The notes under the pieces are model-generated. The model was given only the letters and a program-made list of their open reading frames with translations, did not search any database and was not told the DNA's origin. Shown piece after piece: positions 17,813 to 28,843 of a stretch of 42,951 bases of DNA (its first letter is position 1; every line of letters begins with the position of its first letter). Source of the DNA: Betaproteobacteria bacterium (GTDB lineage Bacteria; Pseudomonadota; Gammaproteobacteria; Burkholderiales; Burkholderiaceae_A); assembly GCA_016868305.1 (NCBI GenBank), contig VGHK01000018.1:1-42951 (forward strand), given 5' to 3'. The position numbers were made by a program, and so were the translations under genes.

Positions 17813-20089
17813 CTAGCCAGGCCGGTTTGCGCCCAAGAGCGTGAGTGCGGTCATGTTCACCAGACGGCGCACCGTCGCCGATGGGGTAAGGATGGTTACT
17901 GGCGCGGCGCACCCGAGAAGAATCGGCCCGATGGCGATGTTGTTGCCCGCTGCGGTCTTTAACAGGTTGTAGGCAATATTGGCTGATTCTAGCGAGGGCA
18001 TTACCAATAAATTGGCCTCTCCCTGCAGGCTGGAATTCGGCATGATGGCCTTGCGCAACACCGGGTCGAGGGCCACATCGCCGTGCATCTCGCCATCGAC
18101 ATTCAGGTCTGGCGAGGCCTTTTGAATCAGCCCAAGCGCCCTGCGCATTTTCTGCGCCGAAGCAGAATTTGAGCCGCCAAAGTTTGAATGCGATACCAGT
18201 GCCACCCGGGGCTCTATGCCCATTGACCGCATGGCCTCGGCAGCGGCCAAGGTGATCTCGCAGATCTGCTCTGCTGACGGGTCTTCGTTCACATGGGTGT
18301 CCACAATACCCACCGTGCGATTGGGCAGCATCAGAATATTCATCGCCGCATAGACCGAGGCCCCCGGCGCTGGCCCCAGCACCTGGTCTACATAGTGCAG
18401 GTGCAGGCCATGGCCGCCAAAAGTGCCGCAGATCATGGCATCGGCATCACCCTTATGGATCATCATGGCACCGATCAGCGTATGCCGCCGACGCATCTCT
18501 ACCTGGGCATATTGCGGGGTGACACCTTTGCGCTGGGTGAGTTGATAGTAGGTCTCCCAGTAGTCGCGATACCGCCCATCAAACTCGGGGTTCACCACCT
18601 CAAAATCGATTCCCGCCTTGATCCGCAGACCAAACCTCGTGATGCGTGACTCAATGACCTGTGGCCGTCCCACCAGAATGGGCTGGGCGAGGTTCTCATC
18701 AACCACCACCTGCACGGCCCGCAGCACGCGCTCCTCCTCACCCTCGGCATAGACCAGGCGCCGCTTCTCTGCCGCCTTGGCCTGCAGCAGCAGTGGCTTC
18801 ATGAAGTTACCCGAGAGATAGACAAACTCCTGGAGCTTGTCGACATAGGCGGAAAAATCGGTCACGGGCCGTGATGCCACACCATCTTCCATGGCCGCCT
18901 TGGCCACAGCAGGGGCAATCTTCACAATCAGCCGCGGATCAAAGGGCTTTGGAATGAGGTATTCCGGCCCAAAGCTTAAACCCTCCGTGCCGTAGGCGGC
19001 TGTGACCACCTCGGACTGCTCGGCCCGGGCAAGCTCCGCCACCACATGCACCGCAGCCAGTTCCATGGCACGGGTAATCGTGGTGGCCCCAACATCCAAG
19101 GCGCCCCGAAAGATAAAGGGGAAGCACAAAACGTTATTTACCTGATTGGGGTAGTCGGTGCGGCCCGTGGCAATAATGGCGTCACTGCGCACCGCCTTCA
19201 CGTCTTCCGGAAGGATCTCCGGGTTGGGGTTGGCCAAGGCAAAGATCAACGGATTCGATGCCATCTTTGCCACCATCTCGGGCTTGAGCACGCCTCCTGC
19301 AGAAAGCCCCAAAAAGACGTCAGCCCCGGCGATAACATCGGCAAGTTTGCGGGCATCGGTGGGCTGGGCAAACCGCGCCTTCTCAGGATCCATGAGTTCG
19401 GTACGGCCCTCATAGACCACCCCTGCAAGATCGGTCACCCAGATATGCTCGCGGGGCAGACCCAGGTCGAGAAGCAGGTCCAGACAGGCCAGGGCCGCCG
19501 CTCCCGCTCCCGAGACCACCATCTTCACCTTTTTAATATCCTTACCCACTACCTTTAGGCCATTGACCATGGCCGCCCCCACCACAATGGCCGTGCCGTG
19601 CTGGTCGTCGTGGAAGACTGGAATCTTCATTCGCTCGCGCAGCTTGCGTTCGACATAGAAGCAGTCGGGAGCCTTGATGTCCTCAAGATTGACTCCGCCA
19701 AAAGTGGGCTCGAGTGCGGCGATGACCTCAACGAGCCTATCCACGTCTTTTTCGTTGACCTCAATATCAAAGACATTGATACCCGCAAACTTCTTAAAGA
19801 GTACCGCCTTGCCCTCCATCACAGGCTTGGCGGCCAGGGGCCCAATATCGCCCAGGCCGAGCACGGCAGTACCGTTCGTTATAACCGCAACCAGGTTGCC
19901 GCGAGCGGTGTAACGAAACGCATTAAGCGGGTCGCTCACGATCTCTTCGCAGGCGGCCGCAACGCCCGGCGAATAGGCCAAGGCCAGGTCACGCTGGTTG
20001 GTTAGCTGCTTCGTGGGCGTAACGGCAATTTTTCCGGGAACACCAGCCTCGTGGTATTCCAAGGCCTGCTTGCGAAAATTTGGGTCCAT
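17813..20089 (-). CDS. maeB: NADP-dependent malic enzyme with phosphotransacetylase-like domain
   Basis: A 758-residue protein converting malate to pyruvate and CO2 with reduction of NADP. The malic domain (about 1-430) shows [14 protein letters not shown], the metal-site [11 protein letters not shown], the Rossmann motif [15 protein letters not shown] and [15 protein letters not shown]. The rest (about 430-758) is a phosphate acetyl/butyryltransferase-like domain with [20 protein letters not shown] and [15 protein letters not shown]. In MaeB proteins this domain is not catalytic but senses acetyl-CoA, by family knowledge. It may feed pyruvate or NADPH alongside the neighbouring organic-acid genes. 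The ATG opens [14 protein letters not shown], the usual N-terminus. Confidence 0.95.
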   Translation of the reverse strand: MDPNFRKQALEYHEAGVPGKIAVTPTKQLTNQRDLALAYSPGVAAACEEIVSDPLNAFRYTARGNLVAVITNGTAVLGLGDIGPLAAKPVMEGKAVLFKKFAGINVFDIEVNEKDVDRLVEVIAALEPTFGGVNLEDIKAPDCFYVERKLRERMKIPVFHDDQHGTAIVVGAAMVNGLKVVGKDIKKVKMVVSGAGAAALACLDLLLDLGLPREHIWVTDLAGVVYEGRTELMDPEKARFAQPTDARKLADVIAGADVFLGLSAGGVLKPEMVAKMASNPLIFALANPNPEILPEDVKAVRSDAIIATGRTDYPNQVNNVLCFPFIFRGALDVGATTITRAMELAAVHVVAELARAEQSEVVTAAYGTEGLSFGPEYLIPKPFDPRLIVKIAPAVAKAAMEDGVASRPVTDFSAYVDKLQEFVYLSGNFMKPLLLQAKAAEKRRLVYAEGEEERVLRAVQVVVDENLAQPILVGRPQVIESRITRFGLRIKAGIDFEVVNPEFDGRYRDYWETYYQLTQRKGVTPQYAQVEMRRRHTLIGAMMIHKGDADAMICGTFGGHGLHLHYVDQVLGPAPGASVYAAMNILMLPNRTVGIVDTHVNEDPSAEQICEITLAAAEAMRSMGIEPRVALVSHSNFGGSNSASAQKMRRALGLIQKASPDLNVDGEMHGDVALDPVLRKAIMPNSSLQGEANLLVMPSLESANIAYNLLKTAAGNNIAIGPILLGCAAPVTILTPSATVRRLVNMTALTLLGANRPG

Positions 20090-20136
20090 AGGAGCTCTGA
20101 GAATAAGGGTGAGGGACGAAGAAGAATTATGGGCTT

Positions 20137-23100
20137 TTAATCCGCGATGCGTGCGACGGATTTGGACGGCACAAGAAAACCCTGGGCCAGGAGTTCCACG
20201 CAGTGCAGCACATCTCGGCCTGCCAGGTCATGAATCTGATGGCGGCATGAGAAGCCATCGGCCACCAGAAGCGCATCGCGATCGGCCTTGCGAATCGCCG
20301 GCAGCAGAGAGTCTTCCGCCATGGCATGCGAAACCGTCTGGTAGCGCGCCTCATAGCCGAATCGGCCTGCCATTCCGCAGCAGCTCGCAGCAATGGTCTC
20401 TACGGCAAAACCCGCTGCCCGCAGCAGCCGCTCGGTGGCCGAAAACGCACCGAGTGCCTTCTGATGACAATGACCATGCAGCAGAACCCTCTGCCCTCGG
20501 GCAAGCGGCCCTTGGGCATCGGGGGCCTTCGCAGCAGCAATACGTCCGGCGAGCATTTCGCGATCAAGCCATTCGTCAATGAGAAACGTCTGCTGCGCGA
20601 GCCGATCTGCCTCGGGGCCTAGACCAAGAGATAGCCACTCGTCCCGCATCCCCAGAATGCACGAAGGCTCCAGACCGACCAAAGGAACCCCACGAGCAGC
20701 CGCTGGCGCTAAGGCCTGCAGCGCCCTGCGGGCCCGTTCGCGGGCCTGATCGATCATGCCTACAGACAGGGCCGACCGGCCGCAGCACACGGGCGTTTCG
20801 GCGGCAGCGCCCGACAGTGCAACGCGGTAGCCAAGCGAGCGCAAGAGCCGATAGGCAGCCTGTATAGGGCCGGGTGCGAATCCATCGTGAAAGGTATCTG
20901 CCCAGAGCACCAGGTCGCAGTCGGCAAGGCCTGCGTGGCTGACTTCGGAATCAGACAGATCTGCGAATGGCTGAGAGGACTGCCAGGCCGGCAGCCTTCG
21001 GCCGGCGGCGATGCCGGTGACGCGCTGCATCAGGCGGGCCAGGAGAGGGCTATGGTTACGCAGGTTCAGTGCTGCGGCAAGCCCTGGGATACGCCGTGCC
21101 CAGACCACCCAGTCGGGCAGCGCGGCAACGAGCCGGTCTTGCAGGGAAAACCCATGGCGCAGACCCCGCTGGTACTGCGCCTCGATCTTCATGCGGGCCA
21201 TATCCACACCCGTGGGGCATTCGCGCTTACAGCCTTTGCATCCCACACACAGGTCCAAGGCCTGCGCCACCGCATCGCCCGCGATATCCTGGTCGCGCAG
21301 TTGACCGCTGAGCGCATGACGTAGGGTATTGGCACGGCCCCGCACAGAGTGCTGCTCCTCACGGGTTACGCGGTAGCTGGGGCACATGGTGCCGGCATCA
21401 AACTTGCGGCAATGGCCATTGTTGTTGCACATCTCCACGGCCTTGGCCAGGCCAAGCGTGGGGTCCTGGCCGCTTCCTGGCGGACCCACATAAATGCCCA
21501 GGCCAGCCTTGGGCCCTGGCCGTGCGGGGTCGTTTTCCACATTCCAGGCAGACCAGTCCAGCCCCGGCTGAATCGGGGCTAGGGCATAGTCAGGTCCGTA
21601 GCGAAAAAGCCGGCGGTCGTCCATTCGGGTAGACCGGACAATCTTGCCTGGGTTCATGCGATTGTCCGGGTCGAAGGCATCCTTTACCCGGTCAAAGGCC
21701 TGCGTGATCTTCGGCCCAAACTGCCATGCCACCCATTCGCTGCGCACGAGGCCATCGCCATGTTCACCCGAGAAGGCGCCCTTATATCGGCGAACCAGTT
21801 CCGCGGCCTCCTCGGCAATCGCCCGCATCTTCTGAGCGCCATCGCGGCGCATATCCAGAATGGGCCGCACATGTAGGGTCCCCACAGAGGCATGGGCATA
21901 CCAGGTGCCCTGTGTGCCATGCCGCGCAAAGACCTCGGTGAGTGCTGCGGTGTACTCCGCAAGGTGCTCTAGCGGTACCGCACAGTCTTCAATGAAAGAC
22001 ACGGGTTTACCGTCGCCGCGCAAGGACATCATGATGTTCAGGCCCGCCTTGCGTACCTCCCACAAAGAGGCCTGGGCCTTAGGCTCAGTCATCTCCACCA
22101 CACTGCCCGGCAGGCCTTCATCGGCCATGAGTGTCACCAGGTCGCGCAGTTGCCGATGCAGAAGCGCAGGGTCATCGCCGGCAAATTCCACGAGGAGCAG
22201 GGCCTCTGGCGTCTGGCCATCCGCAACAAGAACCTTTTGAATGACTGATGAAAAGGCGGCATTTGCCGCGCAGAGCTCAATCATGGTGCGGTCCACAAGT
22301 TCCACCGCCACAGGGCCAAGGCCCACAATCTTCTGCGTCACCGCCATAGCCGAAGAGAACGTTGGAAAGTTCACCACCCCCAAGACCTTGGCCTGCGGCA
22401 GCGGCGCAAGCGCCAGTTCGATTGCCTCAAAGCTTGCCAGCGTCCCCTCTGAGCCAACTAAGAGGTGCGCCAGATTAGGCAGACCATCTTCGGTATACGG
22501 GCGTTCGCCTTGGGGATAAAAGATATCCAGGTTGTAGCCGCCCACCCTTCGCAGCAGCTTGGGCCAGACGGCCGCCATCTCGGTACGAACCCCTCGGGCG
22601 ATCAGAAAGAGCTGCGACACCAGACTGGACATGCGCTGTCCGGAGACCACCATATCGCCGCCATCACCAAACCGCGCGAATCGCGCGGCTGTGCCATCGG
22701 CAAGCACCGCATCAATTGCGGCCACGTTATGCACCATGTTGCCGTAGTGAAGCGACCGCGAGCCACAAGAGTTGTTGCCCGCCATCCCCCCAATCGTGCA
22801 CTGGGCACCAGTGGAGACATCCACAGGAAACCATAGGCCATGCGGCTTTAGAAAGGCATTGAGATGGTCGAGCACCATGCCGGGCTCGACCTTTACCCGA
22901 CGGGCCTGAGGGTCGAAAGCGAGTACGTCCCGCAGGTATCTGCTGGTATCGAGCACCAGCGCCTGGCCTACGGTCTGGCCACACTGGGATGTTCCTGCAC
23001 CCCGTGGCAGCACAGGGATCTTGGCATCACGCGCCACATCCAGGGCGATGCGCAGGTCTGCCCGTGTCTTTGGTACTGCCACTGCCAATGGCATCTGCTG

Positions 23101-23274
23101 ATAGATGGAGGCATCGGTGCTGTACCGGCCAAGGCTCGCAGGGTCACTATAGACTTCGCCCAGCATTTCTCTTTGCAGACGCTCCCAGAGGGCAGACTGG
23201 TGAGTGCGCAGAAGCGTGGCGCCAGAGAGAAATGCACGGCGTGATCGCTTAATGGGTTGTGCGGACACGGCCAT
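20137..23274 (-). CDS. FAD-linked 2-hydroxyacid dehydrogenase with Fe-S domain (YdiJ/D-2-hydroxyglutarate dehydrogenase-like)
   Basis: A 1045-residue flavoprotein. Domains in order: PCMH-type FAD binding (about 60-280; PVLPRGAGTSQCGQTVG, STGAQCTIGGMAGNNSCGSRS), FAD oxidase C-terminal domain (about 290-560; FSGEHGDGLVRSEW), a ferredoxin-like domain with two cysteine clusters (NGHCRKFDAGTMCPS near 614-631 and CVGCKGCKRECPTG near 672-685), and CCG-type Fe-S oxidoreductase repeats (CCGRSALSVG, SCCGMAGRFGYE). This is the layout and size of E. coli YdiJ, which oxidises D-2-hydroxyglutarate. Lactate or glycolate are alternatives. A palindrome covers the start codon. The aminotransferase gene is divergent, 58 bp away. 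Confidence 0.88.
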   Translation of the reverse strand: MAVSAQPIKRSRRAFLSGATLLRTHQSALWERLQREMLGEVYSDPASLGRYSTDASIYQQMPLAVAVPKTRADLRIALDVARDAKIPVLPRGAGTSQCGQTVGQALVLDTSRYLRDVLAFDPQARRVKVEPGMVLDHLNAFLKPHGLWFPVDVSTGAQCTIGGMAGNNSCGSRSLHYGNMVHNVAAIDAVLADGTAARFARFGDGGDMVVSGQRMSSLVSQLFLIARGVRTEMAAVWPKLLRRVGGYNLDIFYPQGERPYTEDGLPNLAHLLVGSEGTLASFEAIELALAPLPQAKVLGVVNFPTFSSAMAVTQKIVGLGPVAVELVDRTMIELCAANAAFSSVIQKVLVADGQTPEALLLVEFAGDDPALLHRQLRDLVTLMADEGLPGSVVEMTEPKAQASLWEVRKAGLNIMMSLRGDGKPVSFIEDCAVPLEHLAEYTAALTEVFARHGTQGTWYAHASVGTLHVRPILDMRRDGAQKMRAIAEEAAELVRRYKGAFSGEHGDGLVRSEWVAWQFGPKITQAFDRVKDAFDPDNRMNPGKIVRSTRMDDRRLFRYGPDYALAPIQPGLDWSAWNVENDPARPGPKAGLGIYVGPPGSGQDPTLGLAKAVEMCNNNGHCRKFDAGTMCPSYRVTREEQHSVRGRANTLRHALSGQLRDQDIAGDAVAQALDLCVGCKGCKRECPTGVDMARMKIEAQYQRGLRHGFSLQDRLVAALPDWVVWARRIPGLAAALNLRNHSPLLARLMQRVTGIAAGRRLPAWQSSQPFADLSDSEVSHAGLADCDLVLWADTFHDGFAPGPIQAAYRLLRSLGYRVALSGAAAETPVCCGRSALSVGMIDQARERARRALQALAPAAARGVPLVGLEPSCILGMRDEWLSLGLGPEADRLAQQTFLIDEWLDREMLAGRIAAAKAPDAQGPLARGQRVLLHGHCHQKALGAFSATERLLRAAGFAVETIAASCCGMAGRFGYEARYQTVSHAMAEDSLLPAIRKADRDALLVADGFSCRHQIHDLAGRDVLHCVELLAQGFLVPSKSVARIAD

Positions 23275-23309
23275 GGACTATATTGTCCACGGATTCCATC
23301 CCCTAGAAT
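23274..23309. promoter_or_regulatory. Divergent control region with palindrome
   Basis: The 58-bp gap between the dehydrogenase and the aminotransferase holds an inverted repeat TGGAC-TATATT-GTCCA (23274-23289), which begins in the dehydrogenase ATG. A possible aminotransferase promoter is TTGTCC (23283-23288) with TAGAAT (23304-23309), spaced 15 bp, shorter than ideal. A regulator bound to the repeat could block both genes. The repeat is seen; its function is inference. Confidence 0.4.
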
Positions 23310-23332
23310 GCGGGGAATACCAAGGAGATGCT

Positions 23333-24553
23333 ATGCAGCGAGACCCCGAATACGCCACGTCCAGCCGCACCCGACTCAACCGGATCGGCCAAGGCCGGCA
23401 TTTTCTGCAGATCCCGGGGCCATCGCCCGTGCCCGACCGGGTTCTTCGGGCCATCGATTACCCGGCCATCGACCATCGTGGGCCGGAGTTTCAGCAGCTC
23501 GCCCTGCGGGTTCTCAAGGGAGTCGGACCCATCTTTGGCACCACAGAGCCGGTCGTTATCTATTCGGGTTCGGGAACCGGCGCCTGGGAGGCGGCACTGA
23601 TGAATACCCTGAGTCCTGGCGACACCGTGCTGATGCATGAGACCGGCCAGTTTGCCGGCCTGTGGAAAAGGCTTGCCGAGAAGCTTCGGCTCAAACCCGA
23701 CTGCATCGCCTCGGACTGGCGCTCCCCCGTAGACCCGGGTCAGGTGGAGTCCCGACTGCGCGCCGATAGCCAGGGGGTCATTAAGGCAGTCTGCGTGGTG
23801 CACAACGAGACCTCCACCGGGGTCACCTCCGACATCGCGGCCATCCGCAAAGCCATGGACGCCGCGCGGCACCCCGCGCTGCTCATGGTCGATTGCGTCT
23901 CCTCCCTGGGGGCAATCGACTACCGGCACGACGAATGGGGGGTCGACGTCACGGTGGCAGGGTCACAGAAGGGGCTGATGCTGCCGCCTGGCCTTGGCTT
24001 TAACGCGGTCAGTGCCAAGGCCCGCGAGGCGGCCAAATCGGCAGGGATGCCCTGCGGCTTCTGGGACTGGGAAGACATCATTGCCACCAATGCCCAAGGC
24101 TTCTGGCCTACGACGCCCAATACCAATCTGCTCTACGGGCTTGCCGAGTCTATCGACATGCTTATGGAGGAGGGGTTGCCCCGGGTGTTTGCCCGGCATC
24201 AGCAGCTGGCCCTGGCCACCCGCACGGCCGCAGCGGTCTGGGGCCTGGACAATGTCTGCCAGCAGCCAAAGGCCTGCAGTCCGGTGGTAACGGCGCTGTT
24301 CATGCCGGCAAAGCCCGATGGCAACCGGCACGACGCTGATACCCTTCGCCGCGAGGCGCTGGAGCGTTACAACATTTCTCTGGGAACCGGCCTGGGGCGT
24401 CTCGCGGGCCAGGCATTTCGCATCGCCCACCTAGGCGACACCAACGCCCTCACAATTGTCGGGGCACTAGCGGCCGTGGAGATGACTTTGAAGGCCCTGA
24501 AAGTACCACATCAGTCTGGCGGCGTTCAGGAGGCTATGCAAGTACTTACTTAA
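23333..24553 (+). CDS. Class V aminotransferase, serine-glyoxylate/alanine-glyoxylate type
   Basis: A 406-residue PLP enzyme. It starts at an ATG with AAGGAG five bases upstream. FLQIPGPSPVPDRVLRAI and DHRGPEF are the typical opening of serine-glyoxylate aminotransferases. GSGTGAWEAALMNTLSPGD follows, then HNETSTGV, VDCVSSLG, and the PLP lysine in AGSQKGLMLPPG (Lys213). Serine plus glyoxylate to hydroxypyruvate plus glycine is the most likely reaction. Alanine-glyoxylate activity is possible. It is divergent from the 2-hydroxyacid dehydrogenase, which suggests a shared role in glyoxylate or 2-oxoacid use. Its stop codon overlaps that of the convergent transglycosylase in a TTAA. Confidence 0.9.
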   Translation: MQRDPEYATSSRTRLNRIGQGRHFLQIPGPSPVPDRVLRAIDYPAIDHRGPEFQQLALRVLKGVGPIFGTTEPVVIYSGSGTGAWEAALMNTLSPGDTVLMHETGQFAGLWKRLAEKLRLKPDCIASDWRSPVDPGQVESRLRADSQGVIKAVCVVHNETSTGVTSDIAAIRKAMDAARHPALLMVDCVSSLGAIDYRHDEWGVDVTVAGSQKGLMLPPGLGFNAVSAKAREAAKSAGMPCGFWDWEDIIATNAQGFWPTTPNTNLLYGLAESIDMLMEEGLPRVFARHQQLALATRTAAAVWGLDNVCQQPKACSPVVTALFMPAKPDGNRHDADTLRREALERYNISLGTGLGRLAGQAFRIAHLGDTNALTIVGALAAVEMTLKALKVPHQSGGVQEAMQVLT

Positions 24554-25218
24554 TCAGCCATAGCCAGAACACGGCCCTGCGACACAGCCACCAGCCTTTC
24601 CTGTTCCCGAAAAACCTTAGAGGGGTAGCTGCTTACCCCTTCGGCGCCCACGCCCACATAGGCCAGAAGCGCCGACTCTAAAGTGCGGAATCGGTCGAGA
24701 TACTCGCGCACGATGGAGGTGCCTACCTGGATATTGGCCCAGGGCACCAGAGCCATGTCGAGTCCCCCGAGGGCGAGAAACTTCTCACTATGGACATGCG
24801 GCATCACCTGCATTAGGCCCTTAGCCCCCACGGAACTCTCTGCTACCGGATTAAATCGGGACTCGACGGCAATTACCGCAAGCACCAGATAAGGGTCAAT
24901 TCGAAACTGGTTTCCCGCCTCAAAGGCATGCTGCACAATCTGCTCGGTTGGCGCGAGGGCAACCCGATAACGCCGGGCAATCCATCGGGCGGTGCGTGCT
25001 TGCTCGGCAGTAAGTACTGACTCAGACGGACGAAACAGCATATTATCGACCGGCTTTTCGAAGGCAGAGGCTGCGATCATCCACCAGCCCACAAGACGCT
25101 CTCGGCCAGCGGCTGAAAATAGCGTGGAATAGCCAATCAGGGCAAGGATGACAAAGCCAACCAGATAACGGTGGTTTCCTTGAAGGGGGGGAGGAGACGG
25201 GTATGTCATAGGGTTCAT
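24550..25218 (-). CDS. Membrane-anchored lytic transglycosylase (SLT domain)
   Basis: A 222-residue protein with a short Pro-rich cytoplasmic start, one hydrophobic anchor (YLVGFVILALIGYSTLFSA, about 18-36), then a periplasmic Slt70-like domain. The catalytic Glu119 lies in LAVIAVESRFNP, followed by SSVGAKGLMQVMPH and a later stretch ALLAYVGVGAEGV, matching the ES, GLMQ and AYN-type motifs of family 1 transglycosylases. The usual Asn in the third motif is Val here. It cleaves peptidoglycan to anhydro-muropeptides. Start choice between ATG 25218 and 25209 is open, since neither has a clear ribosome site. The stop overlaps the aminotransferase stop. Confidence 0.85.
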   Translation of the reverse strand: MNPMTYPSPPPLQGNHRYLVGFVILALIGYSTLFSAAGRERLVGWWMIAASAFEKPVDNMLFRPSESVLTAEQARTARWIARRYRVALAPTEQIVQHAFEAGNQFRIDPYLVLAVIAVESRFNPVAESSVGAKGLMQVMPHVHSEKFLALGGLDMALVPWANIQVGTSIVREYLDRFRTLESALLAYVGVGAEGVSSYPSKVFREQERLVAVSQGRVLAMAD

Positions 25219-25367
25219 AAAAGACAGATCATGGACTTTTGGGTACTGAGACCCGCCTAGGGATATCCCGGTTCCCTCGTGGAATTTTCCCGGAGATGTC
25301 ACAGTCCGATCATCATTCAGTGCTATTGTGCCGCCCTTTCCCACTTGGCCAGAAGAAGGAGCCCGTC

Positions 25368-25628
25368 ATGCCCCTGGAGAAAAACGAAAACTATTTCGAG
25401 CTTACTGATGAAAACGATCGGGCCTCAGCCATCGAGACCCAGTTTAATGAAGACGCCCTGGAAGAGGCCCGCCGCCGCACCGCCCCCGAGACCAGCCCTG
25501 ACTTTGACGGGGTGCACTGCATTGACTGCGGAGAGAAGATCATGGCGGCTCGGCTCAAACTAGGGAAAATCCGCTGTATCGACTGTCAGACACTTAAAGA
25601 AAAACAAAGCAGGTTCTTTGCGCATTGA
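25368..25628 (+). CDS. Small DksA/TraR-type C4 zinc finger protein
   Basis: An 86-residue protein with a four-cysteine zinc finger, CIDCGEKI (Cys51, Cys54) and CIDCQ (Cys70, Cys73), matching the C-terminal finger of DksA. The N-terminal half is acidic and helical (NEDALEEARRR) but far too short for the DksA coiled coil. It is in the size range of TraR and YbiI, which bind RNA polymerase through its secondary channel. Whether it keeps the acidic coil-tip residues needed for that is not clear. AAGGAG precedes the ATG. It lies 196 bp upstream of groS, but a strong promoter sits between them, so it is probably a separate unit. Confidence 0.8.
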   Translation: MPLEKNENYFELTDENDRASAIETQFNEDALEEARRRTAPETSPDFDGVHCIDCGEKIMAARLKLGKIRCIDCQTLKEKQSRFFAH

Positions 25629-25649
25629 ATCTAGGGTAAACCCTCGATC

Positions 25650-25678
25650 TTGAAATAGGGGGCTGGCTCCCTTATTAT
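25650..25678 (+). promoter_or_regulatory. groESL promoter, sigma-70 type
   Basis: TTGAAA (25650-25655) and TATTAT (25673-25678) are separated by 17 bp, a close match to a vegetative promoter. Transcription would start around 25685, inside the CIRCE element, leaving a leader of about 140 nt before groS. Confidence 0.8.
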
Positions 25679-25704
25679 TAGCACTCGAGGGTGATGAGTG
25701 CCAA
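25678..25704 (+). promoter_or_regulatory. CIRCE element (HrcA operator)
   Basis: TTAGCACTC, nine bases, GAGTGCCAA. This matches the consensus TTAGCACTC-N9-GAGTGCTAA at 17 of 18 arm positions. It overlaps the -10 end and predicted start point of the groESL promoter. By family knowledge HrcA represses here and is released on heat stress. HrcA itself is not in the window. Confidence 0.95.
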
Positions 25705-25824
25705 TAACTCAGTTCCGCTTGCCAACGGTGGTGTTAATGCCGCTTGGGCTTGAGCAGGAAATGAGCAAGCACTACGCATCCGTCTTCATTTTCTTCCAAC
25801 CTCAAGTAAAACGGAGTAACTGAC

Positions 25825-26115
25825 ATGAAATTGCGTCCCTTGCACGATCGTCTGGTGGTAAAGCGCCTGGATAACGAGCGTAAAACCGCCTCTGGCATTG
25901 TGATCCCCGAGAATGCTGCCGAAAAGCCCGATCAGGGTGAGGTGCTGGCTGTAGGCAACGGCAAAATTCAAGAAGACGGCAAGCAGCGTCCGCTCGACGT
26001 GAAAGTCGGCAACAAGGTGCTCTTTGGAAAATATTCCGGCCAGAGCGTGAAAGTCGATGGCGAAGAGCTCTTGGTTCTGCGCGAAGACGACGTGATGGCA
26101 GTGATCGAAGGCTAA
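25825..26115 (+). CDS. groS: Co-chaperonin GroES
   Basis: A 96-residue co-chaperonin, the lid of the GroEL chamber. It opens [15 protein letters not shown] and shows the mobile loop [19 protein letters not shown], followed by GEVLAVGNG and the C-terminal [13 protein letters not shown]. The length is exactly typical. ACGGAGTAACTGAC precedes the ATG. It is co-transcribed with groL, 56 bp downstream, from the CIRCE-controlled promoter. Confidence 0.98.
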   Translation: MKLRPLHDRLVVKRLDNERKTASGIVIPENAAEKPDQGEVLAVGNGKIQEDGKQRPLDVKVGNKVLFGKYSGQSVKVDGEELLVLREDDVMAVIEG

Positions 26116-26159
26116 ACAAGGCCTTGTCTCTTTACTTCCCTCTCAGACAAACGACTTAA

Positions 26160-27821
<1,662 letters not shown>

Positions 27822-27865
27822 GCTGCGGGTCTCCCCAAGAAGCGTTTTAACGCTCCTCCTCCTCC

Positions 27866-27898
27866 AAACGGCTGGCCTGCGAAGGCTGGCCGTTTTTT
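27866..27898 (+). terminator. Rho-independent terminator of groESL
   Basis: AAACGGC pairs with GCCGTTT, with an inner GCCT/AGGC stem and a GCGA loop, followed by six T. A second small palindrome, AGCGTTTTAACGCT (27841-27854), precedes it. This closes the groESL transcript ahead of pyrF. Confidence 0.85.
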
Positions 27899-28000
27899 GG
27901 CCCAAGATCTGTGCTTTTGTTGCCCGCGGGCTGCCCATGCTGCGACGCCTTCGCAGGGGTTGCCCGGTGCACCCCAGAGTGGCATGCCACAATAGCCACT

Positions 28001-28843
28001 ATGTCATTTATTCAGCGGTGTACCCAGGCCTGGTCGATTCGCAGCAGCATGCTCTGTGTGGGGCTTGACCCAGAACCCAGCCGCTACCCGAAAGAGTTCC
28101 AGAGCCGTCACTCCCACGAGGCCACCGAGGCCTTCTGTAAGGGCATCATTCAGGCCACGGCATCATATGCCTGCGCCTTTAAGCCACAGATTGCCCACTT
28201 CGCAGCCATTGGTGCAGAGGCCGTACTCGAACGGCTTAGCCAATGGTTCAAGACCGAATACCCAGACCATCTCTGGATACTGGATGCCAAGCGAGGCGAT
28301 ATTGGGTCCACCGCTCAGCACTACGCAACAGAGGCTTTCCAGCGCTATCGGGCCGATGCAGTCACGCTAAGCCCCTATATGGGCACTGATAGCCTGGAGC
28401 CGTTTCTCGGCTATGGTGATAAGGGCATCTTTCTGCTCTGCAGAACCTCAAACCCTGGGGGTGACGACCTGCAGATGCAGACACTCCAATCCGGTGAGCG
28501 GGTCTTCGAGCACATTGCCAGGATTGCGGCGCATCGCTGGAATACCCATGGCCAGACTGGTCTGGTCGTAGGCGCCACCTATCCTGCCGAGCTGGCCCGT
28601 GTCCGCGCGATCGCCCCGACCCTCCCTTTGCTGATCCCCGGCATCGGCGCCCAAGGGGGTGACCTACAGGCCACCGTTGCCGCCGCCGTAACGCCCACCG
28701 GCGGCATCTTCGTGAACTCCTCCCGGGTTATTCTGTATGCGAGTGCGGGAACCGACTGGCAGATGGCCGCAGCGCAAGAGGCCCGCAATACGCAGACCGC
28801 ACTTCAGCAGGCTGCAGCCAGTCTAGATGCTCCCCGTGCATAG
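28001..28843 (+). CDS. pyrF: Orotidine-5'-phosphate decarboxylase, long (type 2) form
   Basis: A 280-residue enzyme making UMP from OMP, the last step of pyrimidine synthesis. CVGLDPEPSRYP at about 19-30 and the catalytic LDAKRGDIGST (Lys97) are diagnostic. LSPYMGTDSLEPF, VGATYPAEL and IPGIGAQGGD complete the barrel. The length and motif spacing fit the type 2 subfamily rather than the 230-residue E. coli type. The ATG at 28001 opens the conserved MSFIQR sequence, and the frame upstream overlaps the groESL terminator region. Its 3' end overlaps the ABC-2 permease start by 17 nt. Confidence 0.94.
   Translation: MSFIQRCTQAWSIRSSMLCVGLDPEPSRYPKEFQSRHSHEATEAFCKGIIQATASYACAFKPQIAHFAAIGAEAVLERLSQWFKTEYPDHLWILDAKRGDIGSTAQHYATEAFQRYRADAVTLSPYMGTDSLEPFLGYGDKGIFLLCRTSNPGGDDLQMQTLQSGERVFEHIARIAAHRWNTHGQTGLVVGATYPAELARVRAIAPTLPLLIPGIGAQGGDLQATVAAAVTPTGGIFVNSSRVILYASAGTDWQMAAAQEARNTQTALQQAAASLDAPRA

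Noticed and set aside
23220-23274. Twin-arginine-like SRRAFLSG at the start of the large dehydrogenase
   Set aside because: The stretch after it is not hydrophobic long enough for a Tat signal (RTHQSALWERLQ follows), and the enzyme family is cytoplasmic or peripheral to the membrane.
25632-25643. Small palindrome AGGGTAAACCCT after the zinc finger gene as a terminator
   Set aside because: The stem is only five base pairs with almost no loop, and no T-run follows. It is too weak to call.
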